Below are positions 18,527-28,381 of a DNA stretch of 64,000 bases, one piece after another. The DNA comes from a virus. The position numbers were made by a program, and so were the translations under genes. The stretch covers positions 1 to 64,000 of the IMG/VR virus record IMGVR_UViG_3300034284_000578; one strand, 5' to 3'. Under the pieces are notes generated by a model. The model made no database searches and was not told where the DNA came from. It worked only from the letters and a program-made list of their open reading frames with translations. The first letter of the stretch is position 1. Each line of letters starts with the position of its first letter.

Positions 18527-19379
18527 TACATGTGTAGTAGCATGTTCAGGACCATCTTTAAATAAAGTAAATGTTGCTTCATTAGGTTTACCTGTATGTG
18601 CAATAAGTACAACAATTCGTTCAATACCAAATCCTGATTTTTGGTTTATTGCGGATCATTTAAATGAAATGCATGGTCAAGAGGGGCAAGATGCTTGGAA
18701 TAACGAAAGCATAGTAAAGATTGTTCCAAATAAAGTAGGTAAAACGCCTGGCAGAAAAGTAATAACTCACGCCTATCATGAAGGAAGAGAACCAAATCAA
18801 CATTATCAAACTTTGCTTTTTGATCCAAATAAACCATTACTTCGGGGACCGCATAAAACGTTAACATTCGCAATACAATGGCTTCATGTATGCGGCGTAA
18901 AAAATATTATCTTTGCCGGGAACGATTTAGAAGCATTATCTTTTGATACAAAATATTCCTATGAATTAAAAAATTTTGATACAAAGAAACAACACAATTT
19001 TAAAAAGACATTAGATCAAATAAAAGGTGCATTAGTTTCTTGGTATCCGGTTGCTTTATCAAAAGGTTATAATTGGTATTCTTGGGAATGTGGATCTGTA
19101 TTTGAATCGTTTGTTCCAAAATTCAATGAAGAAATTTTGCAAAACGTTCAGAGATTTCCGACTGCTCCCAGGCAAGTATATTCCTCAATAGAAATAAAAG
19201 AAGAACAAAAGAGACAAGAGCACATTAAAGAAATTAAAGAACTCCAAAAATTATCCGAAGAGGATCGCAATAGGAGGGAATATTTTCGAATGATGCGTCA
19301 AAAAGAAAACAAAGAAGAAGATCGTAAAAAAATAAATATGCAAACTTATTTTGATTTGGTGCAAAAAAGAAGAAAATGA
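18504..19379 (+). CDS. Rossmann-like protein of DUF115/MptE-like type
   Basis: A 291-residue protein. The start CVVACSGPSLNKV is the nucleotide-binding loop seen in DUF115/MptE-like proteins, which are often found with surface-sugar genes. The strand GVKNIIFAGNDLE and ISTTIRSIPNPDFWFIAD fit the same fold. The C-terminal 70 residues are a highly charged coiled coil (KEEQKRQEHIKEIKELQKLS). The role is probably in glycan transfer or sugar-nucleotide handling. It heads the glycosylation block. Confidence 0.6.
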   Translation: MSYPFPTDTCVVACSGPSLNKVNVASLGLPVCAISTTIRSIPNPDFWFIADHLNEMHGQEGQDAWNNESIVKIVPNKVGKTPGRKVITHAYHEGREPNQHYQTLLFDPNKPLLRGPHKTLTFAIQWLHVCGVKNIIFAGNDLEALSFDTKYSYELKNFDTKKQHNFKKTLDQIKGALVSWYPVALSKGYNWYSWECGSVFESFVPKFNEEILQNVQRFPTAPRQVYSSIEIKEEQKRQEHIKEIKELQKLSEEDRNRREYFRMMRQKENKEEDRKKINMQTYFDLVQKRRK

Positions 19380-20002
19380 ATAACTTACATTTTGTTTCTT
19401 ATTACACGGATAATGGTATTTACCGAGAACTTGCAAAAGATTTAGAAAAAAGTTTGCAAAAGCATTCACTAAAATACACCATAGCATTGGAAGAAAATAA
19501 AGGTTCTTGGGTTAAAAATTGTGCTATTAAGTCTCACTTTATAAAAAAAATGTTAGAGACGCACAACCCCAACGATTGTGTTGTTTGGATCGACAGCGAC
19601 GCACAAATAATTAAATATCCAGATTTGTTTTTATTGGGTGATCAAGAATTTATGATTCGGGGAGAACCAGGCGGTAGAAGTAAAGTGCCGGCTGGTAGAG
19701 AACGAATTCATTTACCCAACAACTGGCCAACAAATGTTTCTCCTTGTTGGTTTAATTCTGGAACTATATTCATGCGAGTGTGTGAAAATAGTATTAGATT
19801 GTGTAATCGTTGGATTGAGATGCAGGAACAAAATCCAACTCATTGGGATCAATGGACTCTGCAACAGGCTTGGTGTGACATACAACCCAAGACAGAGTTT
19901 TTACCACAGTCTTATTGTCAGATAGATAGAATGCACGGTCGTCAAGGTGCAGTGATTTTACATCGTTTAGCTTCAGTAGAACAGAAAGTGAATAGACAAT
20001 GA
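19376..20002 (+). CDS. Glycosyltransferase, GT-A fold
   Basis: A 208-residue protein with VVWIDSDAQIIKYP (DxD near residue 74), the metal/sugar-nucleotide site of GT-A enzymes, and a PCWFNSGTIFMRV acceptor-side strand. It resembles the next gene (VVWTDADARFKQYP), so the two are probably paralogues. ATGA overlaps join it to both neighbours. Donor and acceptor sugars cannot be told. Confidence 0.75.
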   Translation: MNNLHFVSYYTDNGIYRELAKDLEKSLQKHSLKYTIALEENKGSWVKNCAIKSHFIKKMLETHNPNDCVVWIDSDAQIIKYPDLFLLGDQEFMIRGEPGGRSKVPAGRERIHLPNNWPTNVSPCWFNSGTIFMRVCENSIRLCNRWIEMQEQNPTHWDQWTLQQAWCDIQPKTEFLPQSYCQIDRMHGRQGAVILHRLASVEQKVNRQ

Positions 20003-20658
20003 TATCAGTTATTACATTTTATACACCAGAATACAAAGATGAGGCGGCAGAATGGCGTAAAAGTTGTCACGAACATGTACAAAGACCAATTGATGCAACA
20101 CATCAAGTAAATGTAGATTATCAACAATTTCCATTCAAGTCTTATGATATGCCAAGTAAAAAATCTTGGGTTCATAATTGTACGATGAAAGCGGAAGTCA
20201 TATTAAAAGCGATTGACGAACTGCACTGTGGTGTTGTTTGGACTGATGCGGACGCAAGATTTAAACAATATCCAAAATTGTTTGAACAATTGGAACAGTA
20301 TGATTTTGCTTGTTACTGGATTCCAAATGTTTGGAATCAACCAAAAAATGCACATTTGAAGCCTTGGACTCGCGGCAATGAAGCACTTGCTGGAGGCACT
20401 TTGTTTTTTAACAACACATCAATTGCTATAGATTTAATACATGCATGGAAAAAACAAAGTGAAGCAAATCCGACTGTATGGGAACAACAAAGTCTTCAGA
20501 AGGTGTGGGAAGAGTTTGATAACAAAGGTTTGCGTACATTTAATTTACCACAATCTTATTGCAAAGTATTTGATTGTAAATGGTTTGAACCCGAACAACC
20601 TGTAGTAATAGAACATACGCAAGCAAGTCGCAGATTAAAGAGTAAAGTGGGTAAATGA
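19999..20658 (+). CDS. Glycosyltransferase, GT-A fold, paralogue of the upstream gene
   Basis: A 219-residue protein. VVWTDADARFKQYP holds the DxD near residue 79; ALAGGTLFFNNT and LPQSYCKVFDC match the equivalent segments of the 19376 product (FNSGTIFM, LPQSYCQIDRM). The order and spacing of the shared motifs support a tandem duplication. ATGA overlaps on both sides. Confidence 0.75.
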   Translation: MISVITFYTPEYKDEAAEWRKSCHEHVQRPIDATHQVNVDYQQFPFKSYDMPSKKSWVHNCTMKAEVILKAIDELHCGVVWTDADARFKQYPKLFEQLEQYDFACYWIPNVWNQPKNAHLKPWTRGNEALAGGTLFFNNTSIAIDLIHAWKKQSEANPTVWEQQSLQKVWEEFDNKGLRTFNLPQSYCKVFDCKWFEPEQPVVIEHTQASRRLKSKVGK

Positions 20659-21356
20659 CAAATTTACATAATACATTTTCAGAAAATGAAGTTGTTTGGT
20701 TAACATTACCAAGCGCAAATATAAAAATGGCTAAAAAAACTTTCCCAATGTGGAAAGCAAAAGGTTATAAAATTGCTGCTATAGTTCCAGACAATTTGTT
20801 TAGCGAATATACGAATATCACTGATATTGCGGTGAAGGAAAGTACTATTGGTGGATATTCTGGTTGGCCTAAAGCAGTAAATCATTTATCGAAATTATTA
20901 TCTAATATTGAAATAATTATTGCGGCTGGCGACGATATGCATCCAGATCCCAACTATGAAGCATACCAACTTCGTTTACAATTTGTTCGCCATTTTGGTG
21001 GTACTTTTGGTGTAATGCAACCATACGGTGATAAGTTTGGAAGCATGGCTTGTGAAACCTGTGAGCAAATATGTGGAAGTGCTTGGTTGGGAAAAGAGTT
21101 TAGGGAAAAGATCAATCAAGGTAAAGGCCCAATGTGGGAAGAATACTGGCACATGTGGGCGGATACGGAACTTTATCAAGTTGCGACTAAATACAATTGC
21201 TTATGGATAAGAGGCGATCTAAGTCAATTCCATGAACACCGTTTACGCGGCACACATGGGTTTAGACCTACTATTCCGTCTGGAAATATGAAGGTTGCTC
21301 AAAAGATATACGAAACACGAAAAAAGAATAATTTTCCGGGAACAGAATTATTATGA
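20655..21356 (+). CDS. Glycosyltransferase-like protein
   Basis: A 233-residue protein with IIIAAGDDMHPDPNYEAY (DD site near residue 93) and MWADTELYQVATKYNCLW, the pattern of a small GT-A domain. A Cys-rich loop (ACETCEQICG) is unusual. ATGA overlaps on both sides. The specificity is unknown. Confidence 0.65.
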   Translation: MTNLHNTFSENEVVWLTLPSANIKMAKKTFPMWKAKGYKIAAIVPDNLFSEYTNITDIAVKESTIGGYSGWPKAVNHLSKLLSNIEIIIAAGDDMHPDPNYEAYQLRLQFVRHFGGTFGVMQPYGDKFGSMACETCEQICGSAWLGKEFREKINQGKGPMWEEYWHMWADTELYQVATKYNCLWIRGDLSQFHEHRLRGTHGFRPTIPSGNMKVAQKIYETRKKNNFPGTELL

Positions 21357-22018
21357 TAGATTTATTAATTAAATATCCAACGAGATCCAGACCAGATTTA
21401 TTTAAACGAATATTAACAGAATATGTAAATAAACTTTCTGGTACTTTGAAAGTAAAGTTTATCATTTCTATGGATCTAAACGATAGCAGTTGTAATAATG
21501 ATGCTATGCGTCACTTTCTAGAAAATATGAAATCTAAAGTTGATTTAGAATATCATTATGGAACTAGTAGAAATAAAATAGATGCATGTAATCGAGATGT
21601 CCCAAGTGATGGTTGGAAAGTTTGTGTGTTGGTTTCTGATGATATGACACCAAGAGTGCAAGGCTATGATAAGGTTATTATAGATGATATGCATAAACAT
21701 TTTCCAGATTTGGATGGTGCTTTAAATTATAATTGTGGTGGTCATGCGTATCCAAAAGTTATGGTTCTTTCTGTAATTGGAAATCCATATTACAAAAGAT
21801 TCAATTACATATATCATCCAGAGTATACTAGTTTGTTTTGTGATGAAGAACAAACTGTTATTGCCAGATCTTTAAATAAAATTGTTGATATAAACAATAA
21901 AATTATTACACACGATTGGAATGATATAAAAGACGATTTAAGAAAACATACAGAAAAATACTATCAAACCGACAAAGCAGTTTTTGAAAACAGAAAAACA
22001 AAGGGATTCCCACTATGA
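21353..22018 (+). CDS. Glycosyltransferase-like protein
   Basis: A 221-residue protein starting MIDLLIKYPTRSRPDLFKRI, with VCVLVSDDMTPRVQGYD (DD near residue 97) and IARSLNKIVDI. The YPTRxRP start and VSDDM site are familiar from small family-2-like transferases in phages. ATGA overlaps on both sides. Confidence 0.68.
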   Translation: MIDLLIKYPTRSRPDLFKRILTEYVNKLSGTLKVKFIISMDLNDSSCNNDAMRHFLENMKSKVDLEYHYGTSRNKIDACNRDVPSDGWKVCVLVSDDMTPRVQGYDKVIIDDMHKHFPDLDGALNYNCGGHAYPKVMVLSVIGNPYYKRFNYIYHPEYTSLFCDEEQTVIARSLNKIVDINNKIITHDWNDIKDDLRKHTEKYYQTDKAVFENRKTKGFPL

Positions 22019-22605
22019 GTATTTTATGGACAATTGGTATTTTGCATTTACCAAAACGCGCGCATGTTTATAATCAATTACTTGCGGAACTCAATAAACA
22101 AATTGCAGCAGGAAATGCTCAAGATAAAATTGAGATCATAACCGAAACCGATAATGGTGAAAACACTGTAGGGAAGAAAAGAAATACAGTATTAGATAAA
22201 GCAAAAGGTGAATATGTGTGTTTTATCGACGATGACGATATGATCACGGAAATTTATGTTTCCAGAACACTTAAAGCATTAGAATCAAAACCAGATGTTG
22301 TTGAACTGGTTGGATTCCTACCAAAATACAATTTGCCATTTATCCATAATTTAAACTGCGGTGGTCATTTTAGAAAAGATGGTATTCAATTCCGTACACC
22401 AAATCATTTGAATACTATTAAGACAAGTATTGCTCGACAAGTCCGGTATCCTGAAATTTCTCACGGAGAAGATCAAGATTATTCTCACCGCTTGTGGGAT
22501 AGTGGATTAATGAAAACAGAAGCACTGATTGGTGATCGGATGTATATCTACCAATTTGATTCTGCAAAATCTGAAACAGTAAAGTTTATGAAGAGAAATA
22601 AATGA
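22015..22605 (+). CDS. Family 2-like glycosyltransferase
   Basis: A 196-residue protein. GKKRNTVLDKAKGEYVCFID followed by DDDM (DxD region, residues about 66-74) is the GT2 core; HGEDQDYSHRLWDSG supplies the catalytic ED pair. The domain is shorter than free-standing bacterial GT2 enzymes. It overlaps both neighbours by ATGA. Confidence 0.75.
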   Translation: MSILWTIGILHLPKRAHVYNQLLAELNKQIAAGNAQDKIEIITETDNGENTVGKKRNTVLDKAKGEYVCFIDDDDMITEIYVSRTLKALESKPDVVELVGFLPKYNLPFIHNLNCGGHFRKDGIQFRTPNHLNTIKTSIARQVRYPEISHGEDQDYSHRLWDSGLMKTEALIGDRMYIYQFDSAKSETVKFMKRNK

Positions 22606-23543
22606 AAAAAATAATATCATATAGTCTTTGGGGAGATTTACCTCTGTATACCGTTGGTGCAATTTCAAACGCAAAACAAGCAAAAGAAATATATCCCGGA
22701 TGGATATGTCGTTTTTATATTCACGAACCATCAGTTCCTCAATGGGTAGTTGAAGAATTAAAAAAACAAGATAATGTAGAAATTGTATTTTACAATGATA
22801 ATGTTGGTTGGGGTGGAATGCTTTATCGTTTTTATCCTGCCACAGAAGATGATGTTGAGGTAATGCTAAGTAGAGATACCGATAGCCGACTTTCTCTTAG
22901 AGAAAAGGCATGTGTGGATCAATGGTTAGTGAGTACAAAAAAACTTCATGTTATAAGAGATACTTGCGTACATCAATCCCAAGTGATGGGTGGATTGTGG
23001 GGTGCTAAAAGGGGTTATTTAAATTGGATTAAACCTCATATTGATTTTATGTTAAACGAAGTAAAAAATGGATCTGCGAGAAAAGGTTGCGATCAAGATT
23101 TTTTAAACTCAAAAGTTTATTTGTATGCTGTTGGTGAAATAGACGCAAATTGTGACAAAATTAATAAATTAGGAACATATGATCCAAATCAAATTAGTAT
23201 TATTTCTCATGATGATATTGCATTTGGTTGTTTGAGGTTTCCCGGTTTTAGCCGACTTCCTCATGTAAATGATGAGATGCGAAAAATGCCTATTCCTAGA
23301 AAATATGGCGAATGCTATCATGCGTGTGTGCATTGTGGGTTAAAACACGATAATAAATATATTGGAAAAGTTCAGTCTTTAACACAAGATGAAATAAAAT
23401 ATCTGAATTTAAGTGAAGAAGAAAAACAAAATAGAGAAAATATTATTAAATACTATAAACAGTATCTAATAAATCAATATCAATATGGATTGAGTCCAGT
23501 TCAACACGAACACGGTTCTGAACATATAAAGGAAACAGAATGA
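22602..23543 (+). CDS. Glycosyltransferase-like protein (SYSLWG type), copy 1
   Basis: A 313-residue protein beginning MKKIISYSLWGDLPLYTVGA. It has SRDTDSRLSLREKACVDQWL (DxD near residue 91) and HVIRDTCVHQSQVMGGLWG. The gene at 27587 encodes the same series of motifs, so the two are paralogues. The C-terminal 60 residues are a charged extension absent from the other copy. A sugar transfer role is inferred from DxD and context. Confidence 0.72.
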   Translation: MKKIISYSLWGDLPLYTVGAISNAKQAKEIYPGWICRFYIHEPSVPQWVVEELKKQDNVEIVFYNDNVGWGGMLYRFYPATEDDVEVMLSRDTDSRLSLREKACVDQWLVSTKKLHVIRDTCVHQSQVMGGLWGAKRGYLNWIKPHIDFMLNEVKNGSARKGCDQDFLNSKVYLYAVGEIDANCDKINKLGTYDPNQISIISHDDIAFGCLRFPGFSRLPHVNDEMRKMPIPRKYGECYHACVHCGLKHDNKYIGKVQSLTQDEIKYLNLSEEEKQNRENIIKYYKQYLINQYQYGLSPVQHEHGSEHIKETE

Positions 23544-24655
23544 AAATTTTTAATTTAGATTTACACATTTCAGTAATAGCCGACATTCAAAAAATTCTAA
23601 CAGATTTAGGTCACGAAGTAACAAGTTGGAATATGTCTGGACATAATTGGGTATTCGGTAGAGGTAAAATGGCAACAGATGTCATAACACAAGAAAATTG
23701 GCATAATATAAGTGAAGAAATGTGTGATGCATTTTATACTCGTTATAAGAATGAATTAGATCAATATGATGCATTTTTAACAACACATCCACCCGTTTTT
23801 TCCAGATTATTTAAAAATTGGAATAAACCTATTATTATGGTTGCCTCTATTCGATATGAGTGTCCATTTTCCACTAGACCACAAGAATGGGAAAAATTTA
23901 ACAATTTTTTGATAGAGGGTGTTGATAAAGGTCAAATCACTTTAGTTGCCAATAGCAAATATGATGCAGAATATGGTAAATATTTTTTGAATAGAAGTTT
24001 TACACATATACCAAATTTATGCGAATACACAAATGTTCATTATAATCCAACAAAAAATCATTTTTTATACTATTCTAGATTTAATAATTATGGTCAATAT
24101 TGCAATGGCGAAATACCAAACTTGATAGAAAAAAGTAAAGCATTAGGACATAAATTTAAATGGAGCGATTTAGTACAATATAAAGGTATAGTTGGTGTTC
24201 CTTATAATGTATCAACGATGTCGATGTTTGAATACTATACTCAAAATATACCAATGTTTTTTCCTTCAGTTGATTTGATGTTAAAAATGAAAGAAAAGCA
24301 TGGTAATCAAATTCTAGGAGAAACCAGTTGGAATGAAACATGGAATATGCAACCGCACCATTATCCTACGGAATGGAAAGAAGGATCGGTGATCAAGCCT
24401 GGCCCAAATGATCCAAACCATTATCAAGATTTAAATAAATTCAAAAACTGGTTACCATTGGCAGATTTTTACGACACAGAATGGATGCCACATATTCAAT
24501 ATTTTAATAGTTGGGATGAACTTAAGAATAGATTATCTACAATTAAAAATGATGAACTTATGAATATAAGCAATAATATGAAATCTATGAATATCATTCG
24601 TAAACAACGAGTGTATGATAATTGGAGAAACATATTACAAAAGGTTAAATTATGA
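23540..24655 (+). CDS. Family GT-B-like glycosyltransferase
   Basis: A 371-residue protein. It starts MKIFNLDLHISVIADIQKIL and has TLVANSKYDAEYGKYFLNRS, a mid-protein strand typical of GT-B enzymes, then a C-terminal half with MSMFEYYTQNIPMFFPSVDL. I see no DxD. The two-domain length fits GT-B. ATGA overlaps on both sides. The sugar is unknown. Confidence 0.62.
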   Translation: MKIFNLDLHISVIADIQKILTDLGHEVTSWNMSGHNWVFGRGKMATDVITQENWHNISEEMCDAFYTRYKNELDQYDAFLTTHPPVFSRLFKNWNKPIIMVASIRYECPFSTRPQEWEKFNNFLIEGVDKGQITLVANSKYDAEYGKYFLNRSFTHIPNLCEYTNVHYNPTKNHFLYYSRFNNYGQYCNGEIPNLIEKSKALGHKFKWSDLVQYKGIVGVPYNVSTMSMFEYYTQNIPMFFPSVDLMLKMKEKHGNQILGETSWNETWNMQPHHYPTEWKEGSVIKPGPNDPNHYQDLNKFKNWLPLADFYDTEWMPHIQYFNSWDELKNRLSTIKNDELMNISNNMKSMNIIRKQRVYDNWRNILQKVKL

Positions 24656-25299
24656 TACCATATATTTGTGAACAATTTACTAAACATTTTAATAAAGATG
24701 ATATTAAAACTATATTCCAATTAGGTGCTTCTGATGCTCATGATACTATAGAAATGCTTTCGTTTTATAATCCTGATGTTTTAGTATTTTTTGAATGTCA
24801 TCCGGGAATTTTACACTGCGGTAGAGATGTTGTAAAAAATTACATTGGTAAAACTAAATTGTATTTTATAGAAAAAGCAATACATTCATATGTTGGACAA
24901 CTTGATATATGGTCTGTACCTTTAGATGATCCTAGAAAAGAAGGATTTGAGTCTTCTTCTATTTTTAGAAATTCTACAATTATAGAACAAAATATATTAA
25001 AACTACCATGTACTACTTTAGATGAAGAAGCAAAAAGATTAGGAATAGATAGTATTGATCTATTGTGTGCGGATGTAGAAGGAAATGAATTTAATGCATT
25101 TACAAATCAAAATATATTACATAAAACAAAATATATAATAACTGAAGTGGGTGTAGACAGAAACTGGAGACCGGGAAATCCAGTTTTAGATGATTTAGAA
25201 ATATTACTTTCCGGATATGGATTTGTTAAGAAAGATTTTTATTGGGGTCATGTTGGATGTTGTGGTGAAGCATTATTTGTAAACGAAAGGATAATCTAA
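24652..25299 (+). CDS. FkbM-like AdoMet methyltransferase
   Basis: A 215-residue protein. The AdoMet loop reads IFQLGASDAHDTIEM (about residues 20-34), followed by VLVFFECHPG and IDLLCADVEGNEFNAF, which are FkbM-family marks. Such enzymes O-methylate sugars or other small groups. It lies among sugar transferases, so a glycan substrate is likely. Confidence 0.75.
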   Translation: MIPYICEQFTKHFNKDDIKTIFQLGASDAHDTIEMLSFYNPDVLVFFECHPGILHCGRDVVKNYIGKTKLYFIEKAIHSYVGQLDIWSVPLDDPRKEGFESSSIFRNSTIIEQNILKLPCTTLDEEAKRLGIDSIDLLCADVEGNEFNAFTNQNILHKTKYIITEVGVDRNWRPGNPVLDDLEILLSGYGFVKKDFYWGHVGCCGEALFVNERII

Positions 25300-25303
25300 T
25301 AAT

Positions 25304-25873
25304 ATGGAAAATCATTTAGGTGGGTGTATAATAGAAGGTGACATTGGAACATTTGCTCCACAAGTTTGGGACAAATTAATAGAAGTGTATAAACCAAAAA
25401 CTTTTTTGGATATTGGTTGTGGTGCTGGACACTCTTTAAAGTATTTTTTAGACAAAGGTATTGACGGTATAGGAATTGAAGGATGGGTTGAAGCAATAAA
25501 AAGATCTAAAGTTTCCGGTAATATCATTCAACACGATTATACTTTAAATGAATATGAACCAAAATCAAATTTTGATTTGGCATGGTGCTGTGAATTTGTT
25601 GAACACGTTGAGGAAAAGTATATTAACAATTTTATGAAAACTTTTTCAAAATGTAATGTTGCTGCAATAACACATGCAGTTCCAGGTCAACCTGGCTATC
25701 ATCATGTAAATTGTCAAGTAGCACAATATTGGATAGATGTGTTTAAACAATATAATTTTTCCTACAAAGAAGAATTATCACTATCACTTAGACGTTTATT
25801 GAGAGATGAAAATGGTAATCCCTTACCAAATGGAAATCACGTGATGAATACTTTAATGGTATTTGAGAAATAA
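25304..25873 (+). CDS. Class I AdoMet methyltransferase
   Basis: A 189-residue protein with TFLDIGCGAGHSLKYF (AdoMet-binding loop, residues about 30-45), GIGIEGW and FDLAWCCEFVEHV, the methyltransferase-11/23 pattern. It starts 4 bases after the previous stop. Likely a sugar or fatty O-methyltransferase of the same glycan pathway. Confidence 0.78.
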   Translation: MENHLGGCIIEGDIGTFAPQVWDKLIEVYKPKTFLDIGCGAGHSLKYFLDKGIDGIGIEGWVEAIKRSKVSGNIIQHDYTLNEYEPKSNFDLAWCCEFVEHVEEKYINNFMKTFSKCNVAAITHAVPGQPGYHHVNCQVAQYWIDVFKQYNFSYKEELSLSLRRLLRDENGNPLPNGNHVMNTLMVFEK

Positions 25874-25877
25874 AACC

Positions 25878-26777
25878 ATGATTGATATATCAACTAATAG
25901 AGAGTTATACTTATTTGATTCTGTAGAGAGAGTATTCCAATCACTAGAATACGCAAAATCTCTTCCAATCCCAGATTGGCAAGAAGAAACTATTTTTCAT
26001 TTTTATTGGAGAGTACCAAAAGAATTTGGTAGAAAACAAGTTTTACCAGTAAAATCAGCAATAGTGACTCAGGATCTTTCTAAGACTAAAATAATACTAT
26101 GGTCTAATGTTGATTTAAGTGATAATCCATATGTAAAACCATTACTTCCGTTTATAGAACTTAAAATATGGAATCTCGAAGAAGAAGTAAAAAATACTCC
26201 TCTAGAACATTCTAAAGTTATAAAAGGAGTAGTTGACGATCCTTTGTGTTATTTGGGTGGAGATTTATTTAGATTATTGTGTTTGTACAAATACGGTGGT
26301 GTATATATTGATATGGATGTTGTAGTATTGCGAGACTTTCTACCAATACTACCATATGAATTTATGTATCAATGGGGTTCATCTGGAACTGTTCCAACTG
26401 GTGGAGAACCAATATTGAAGCAAAACGGTGCTATAATGAGACTCAAAGCGAATAGCATATTGGCAAAAGATTTACTAAAAGAACTAGAATTAACACCAGC
26501 AAAACCAAATACTACTTGTTGGGGAACAGAATTATACCATAAAGTTTGGAATAAAAATAAAAATTGGATAACATTTCCTTGTGCTTGGTTTAATACAGAA
26601 TGGGGAATGAGCAGAACAATACAACCTTTTAAGAAAAATTATGAAGGTAATGAAAGTTCTGAATTGTTTGATGGTGCATTTACTTGGCATTGGCACAATA
26701 AATGGGATGAACCAATTCAGGATGGCTGTAAATTTCAAATTCTAGAAAATTTAGTAGAAGAAAAATTTAAAAATTGA
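25878..26777 (+). CDS. Glycosyltransferase of the DxD sugar-transferase (GT32-like) family
   Basis: The ATG at 25878 is chosen over a TTG at 25863 that would overlap the previous gene. The 299-residue product has GGDLFRLLCLYKYGGVYIDM then DVVVLRD, the Gly_transf_sug/Och1-type core with its DxD near residue 142, and a C-terminal HWHNKWDE. These enzymes add hexoses or N-acetylhexosamines. Confidence 0.82.
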   Translation: MIDISTNRELYLFDSVERVFQSLEYAKSLPIPDWQEETIFHFYWRVPKEFGRKQVLPVKSAIVTQDLSKTKIILWSNVDLSDNPYVKPLLPFIELKIWNLEEEVKNTPLEHSKVIKGVVDDPLCYLGGDLFRLLCLYKYGGVYIDMDVVVLRDFLPILPYEFMYQWGSSGTVPTGGEPILKQNGAIMRLKANSILAKDLLKELELTPAKPNTTCWGTELYHKVWNKNKNWITFPCAWFNTEWGMSRTIQPFKKNYEGNESSELFDGAFTWHWHNKWDEPIQDGCKFQILENLVEEKFKN

Positions 26778-26786
26778 AGGATAAAA

Positions 26787-27584
26787 ATGAAATTAAGTAA
26801 TTTAACTTGCGATGTTTTACAAAATCGTTCATCTATGTGTGAACTTGCAAAACATTTTGGTACAGATAAGCATGATCATGGATACACAAAAATATATCAC
26901 GAAATAATGAAAGATAAAAAAGAAGAAAAAATTTCAATATTAGAATTGGGTATATATCATGGAAGCTCAATAAAAATGTGGCATGATTATTTTAAGCGGG
27001 GATTAATTTGTGGCACAGATAATGGTCGAATTGTAAAATATTCTAAGATACAATCGAGCGGAAGTTGTGAAAATCCGAGCAAGGATGATGTTGAACTACT
27101 AAAAGAAGGTAAAGTATTTAATACGGATTTTTCTTGGTTAGAAAATGAAAGAATAAAATGCTATACCGCAGATCAGCGTTCATATGAACAAATGAAAAAT
27201 GCATTTAATCATTTTGGTACAGATATGTTTGATTATATTTTAGATGACGGTCATCATTTTCAAGAACATCAACAAAAATCTTTAGGTTTCTTATTTCCTC
27301 ATGTAAAATCTAAAGGATTCTATATTATAGAAGATGTTGTTTGTGGAAATAGTTTACGTGCTGGTATGTTTTGGGGTCAAAAAAGAGAAGATTGCAGTGA
27401 TTCTACTGATGATGTTTTTACTAAATTTATAAACAATAATATCTTAGAATCGGATTATATGACTACAGAGCAACGAGATTATATCATTAATAATATTGAA
27501 GATATTCATTTATGGTCTCACGGAGGACACGATAAATCACCAGTAACCGGATCTTCTAAATTGTTAGTTATTAAGAAAAAATAA
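26787..27584 (+). CDS. AdoMet methyltransferase, CmcI/sugar O-methyltransferase type
   Basis: A 265-residue protein. ELAKHFGTDKHDHGYTKIYH and ISILELGIYHGSSIKMW form the N-terminal part, and MFDYILDDGHHFQEHQQKS with GFYIIEDVV the metal-binding part, matching the MycE/CmcI-like class I methyltransferases used on sugars. AGG stands before the ATG. It is the third methyltransferase in the block. Confidence 0.8.
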   Translation: MKLSNLTCDVLQNRSSMCELAKHFGTDKHDHGYTKIYHEIMKDKKEEKISILELGIYHGSSIKMWHDYFKRGLICGTDNGRIVKYSKIQSSGSCENPSKDDVELLKEGKVFNTDFSWLENERIKCYTADQRSYEQMKNAFNHFGTDMFDYILDDGHHFQEHQQKSLGFLFPHVKSKGFYIIEDVVCGNSLRAGMFWGQKREDCSDSTDDVFTKFINNNILESDYMTTEQRDYIINNIEDIHLWSHGGHDKSPVTGSSKLLVIKKK

Positions 27585-27586
27585 GC

Positions 27587-28381
27587 ATGAAAATTATAAG
27601 TTATTCTCTTTGGGGAAATAAAGCATTGTATGTTATAAATGCGATTAAAAATGCAGACATTGCTGCTGATATATTTCCAGAATGGAAATGTCGATATTAT
27701 GTTTCTCCAAATGTAAAACAAATATTTATCGATGAACTTAAAAAAAGAAATAATACCGAAATCATATTTCAACCTCAAGATGAAAATTGGAATGGTATGT
27801 TTTGGCGTTTTTATGGCGCAGAAGATGCTAAAACGAAAAATGATGCAATGATAAGCAGAGATGCAGATAGTTTATTAAATGAGAGAGACAAAGCATGTGT
27901 GGATCAGTGGTTGAGCAGCGATAAAGATTTTCACATAGTTAGAGACATGTGCGCGCATAATGTAAAAATAATGGGCGGGGTTTGGGGAGTTAGGAATAAT
28001 ATATTGGGAAATATTAAAGAATTAATAAATAATTATTCTAGAAAAAATAACAACAATAGAAAGAATATAGATCAAGAATTTTTATGGGATATAATTTACC
28101 CAATAGTAAAAGATAAAGCATTTGTACACGACGCATACAAGTTTTTTAATGATGGTGGTGTTCCTCCTCCTATACGAAGATTGGGACCTTATTTGCCCAG
28201 TGAAAAACCCAACAATCAAGATTGGCCTACACTTGATGATCCATATAGAACAGTAAAAACCAATAAATTAGTATATTGTGGTTGGTGTCATAGAATACAC
28301 GATAATGATTTTATAGGAAAACTTAATCAAGATTTTAGTGAAGAAGATAAACAAAAATACCCATTTCAGGAGACAGAATAA
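27587..28381 (+). CDS. Glycosyltransferase-like protein (SYSLWG type), copy 2
   Basis: A 264-residue paralogue of the 22602 product. Shared segments: IISYSLWG at the start, SRDADSLLNERDKACVDQWL with the DxD near residue 92, HIVRDMCAHNVKIMGGVWG and CGWCHRIHDNDFIGKL near the end. The two copies are separated by five unrelated genes, so duplication was followed by insertion or shuffling. It touches the next gene (stop and ATG overlap by one base). Confidence 0.72.
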   Translation: MKIISYSLWGNKALYVINAIKNADIAADIFPEWKCRYYVSPNVKQIFIDELKKRNNTEIIFQPQDENWNGMFWRFYGAEDAKTKNDAMISRDADSLLNERDKACVDQWLSSDKDFHIVRDMCAHNVKIMGGVWGVRNNILGNIKELINNYSRKNNNNRKNIDQEFLWDIIYPIVKDKAFVHDAYKFFNDGGVPPPIRRLGPYLPSEKPNNQDWPTLDDPYRTVKTNKLVYCGWCHRIHDNDFIGKLNQDFSEEDKQKYPFQETE

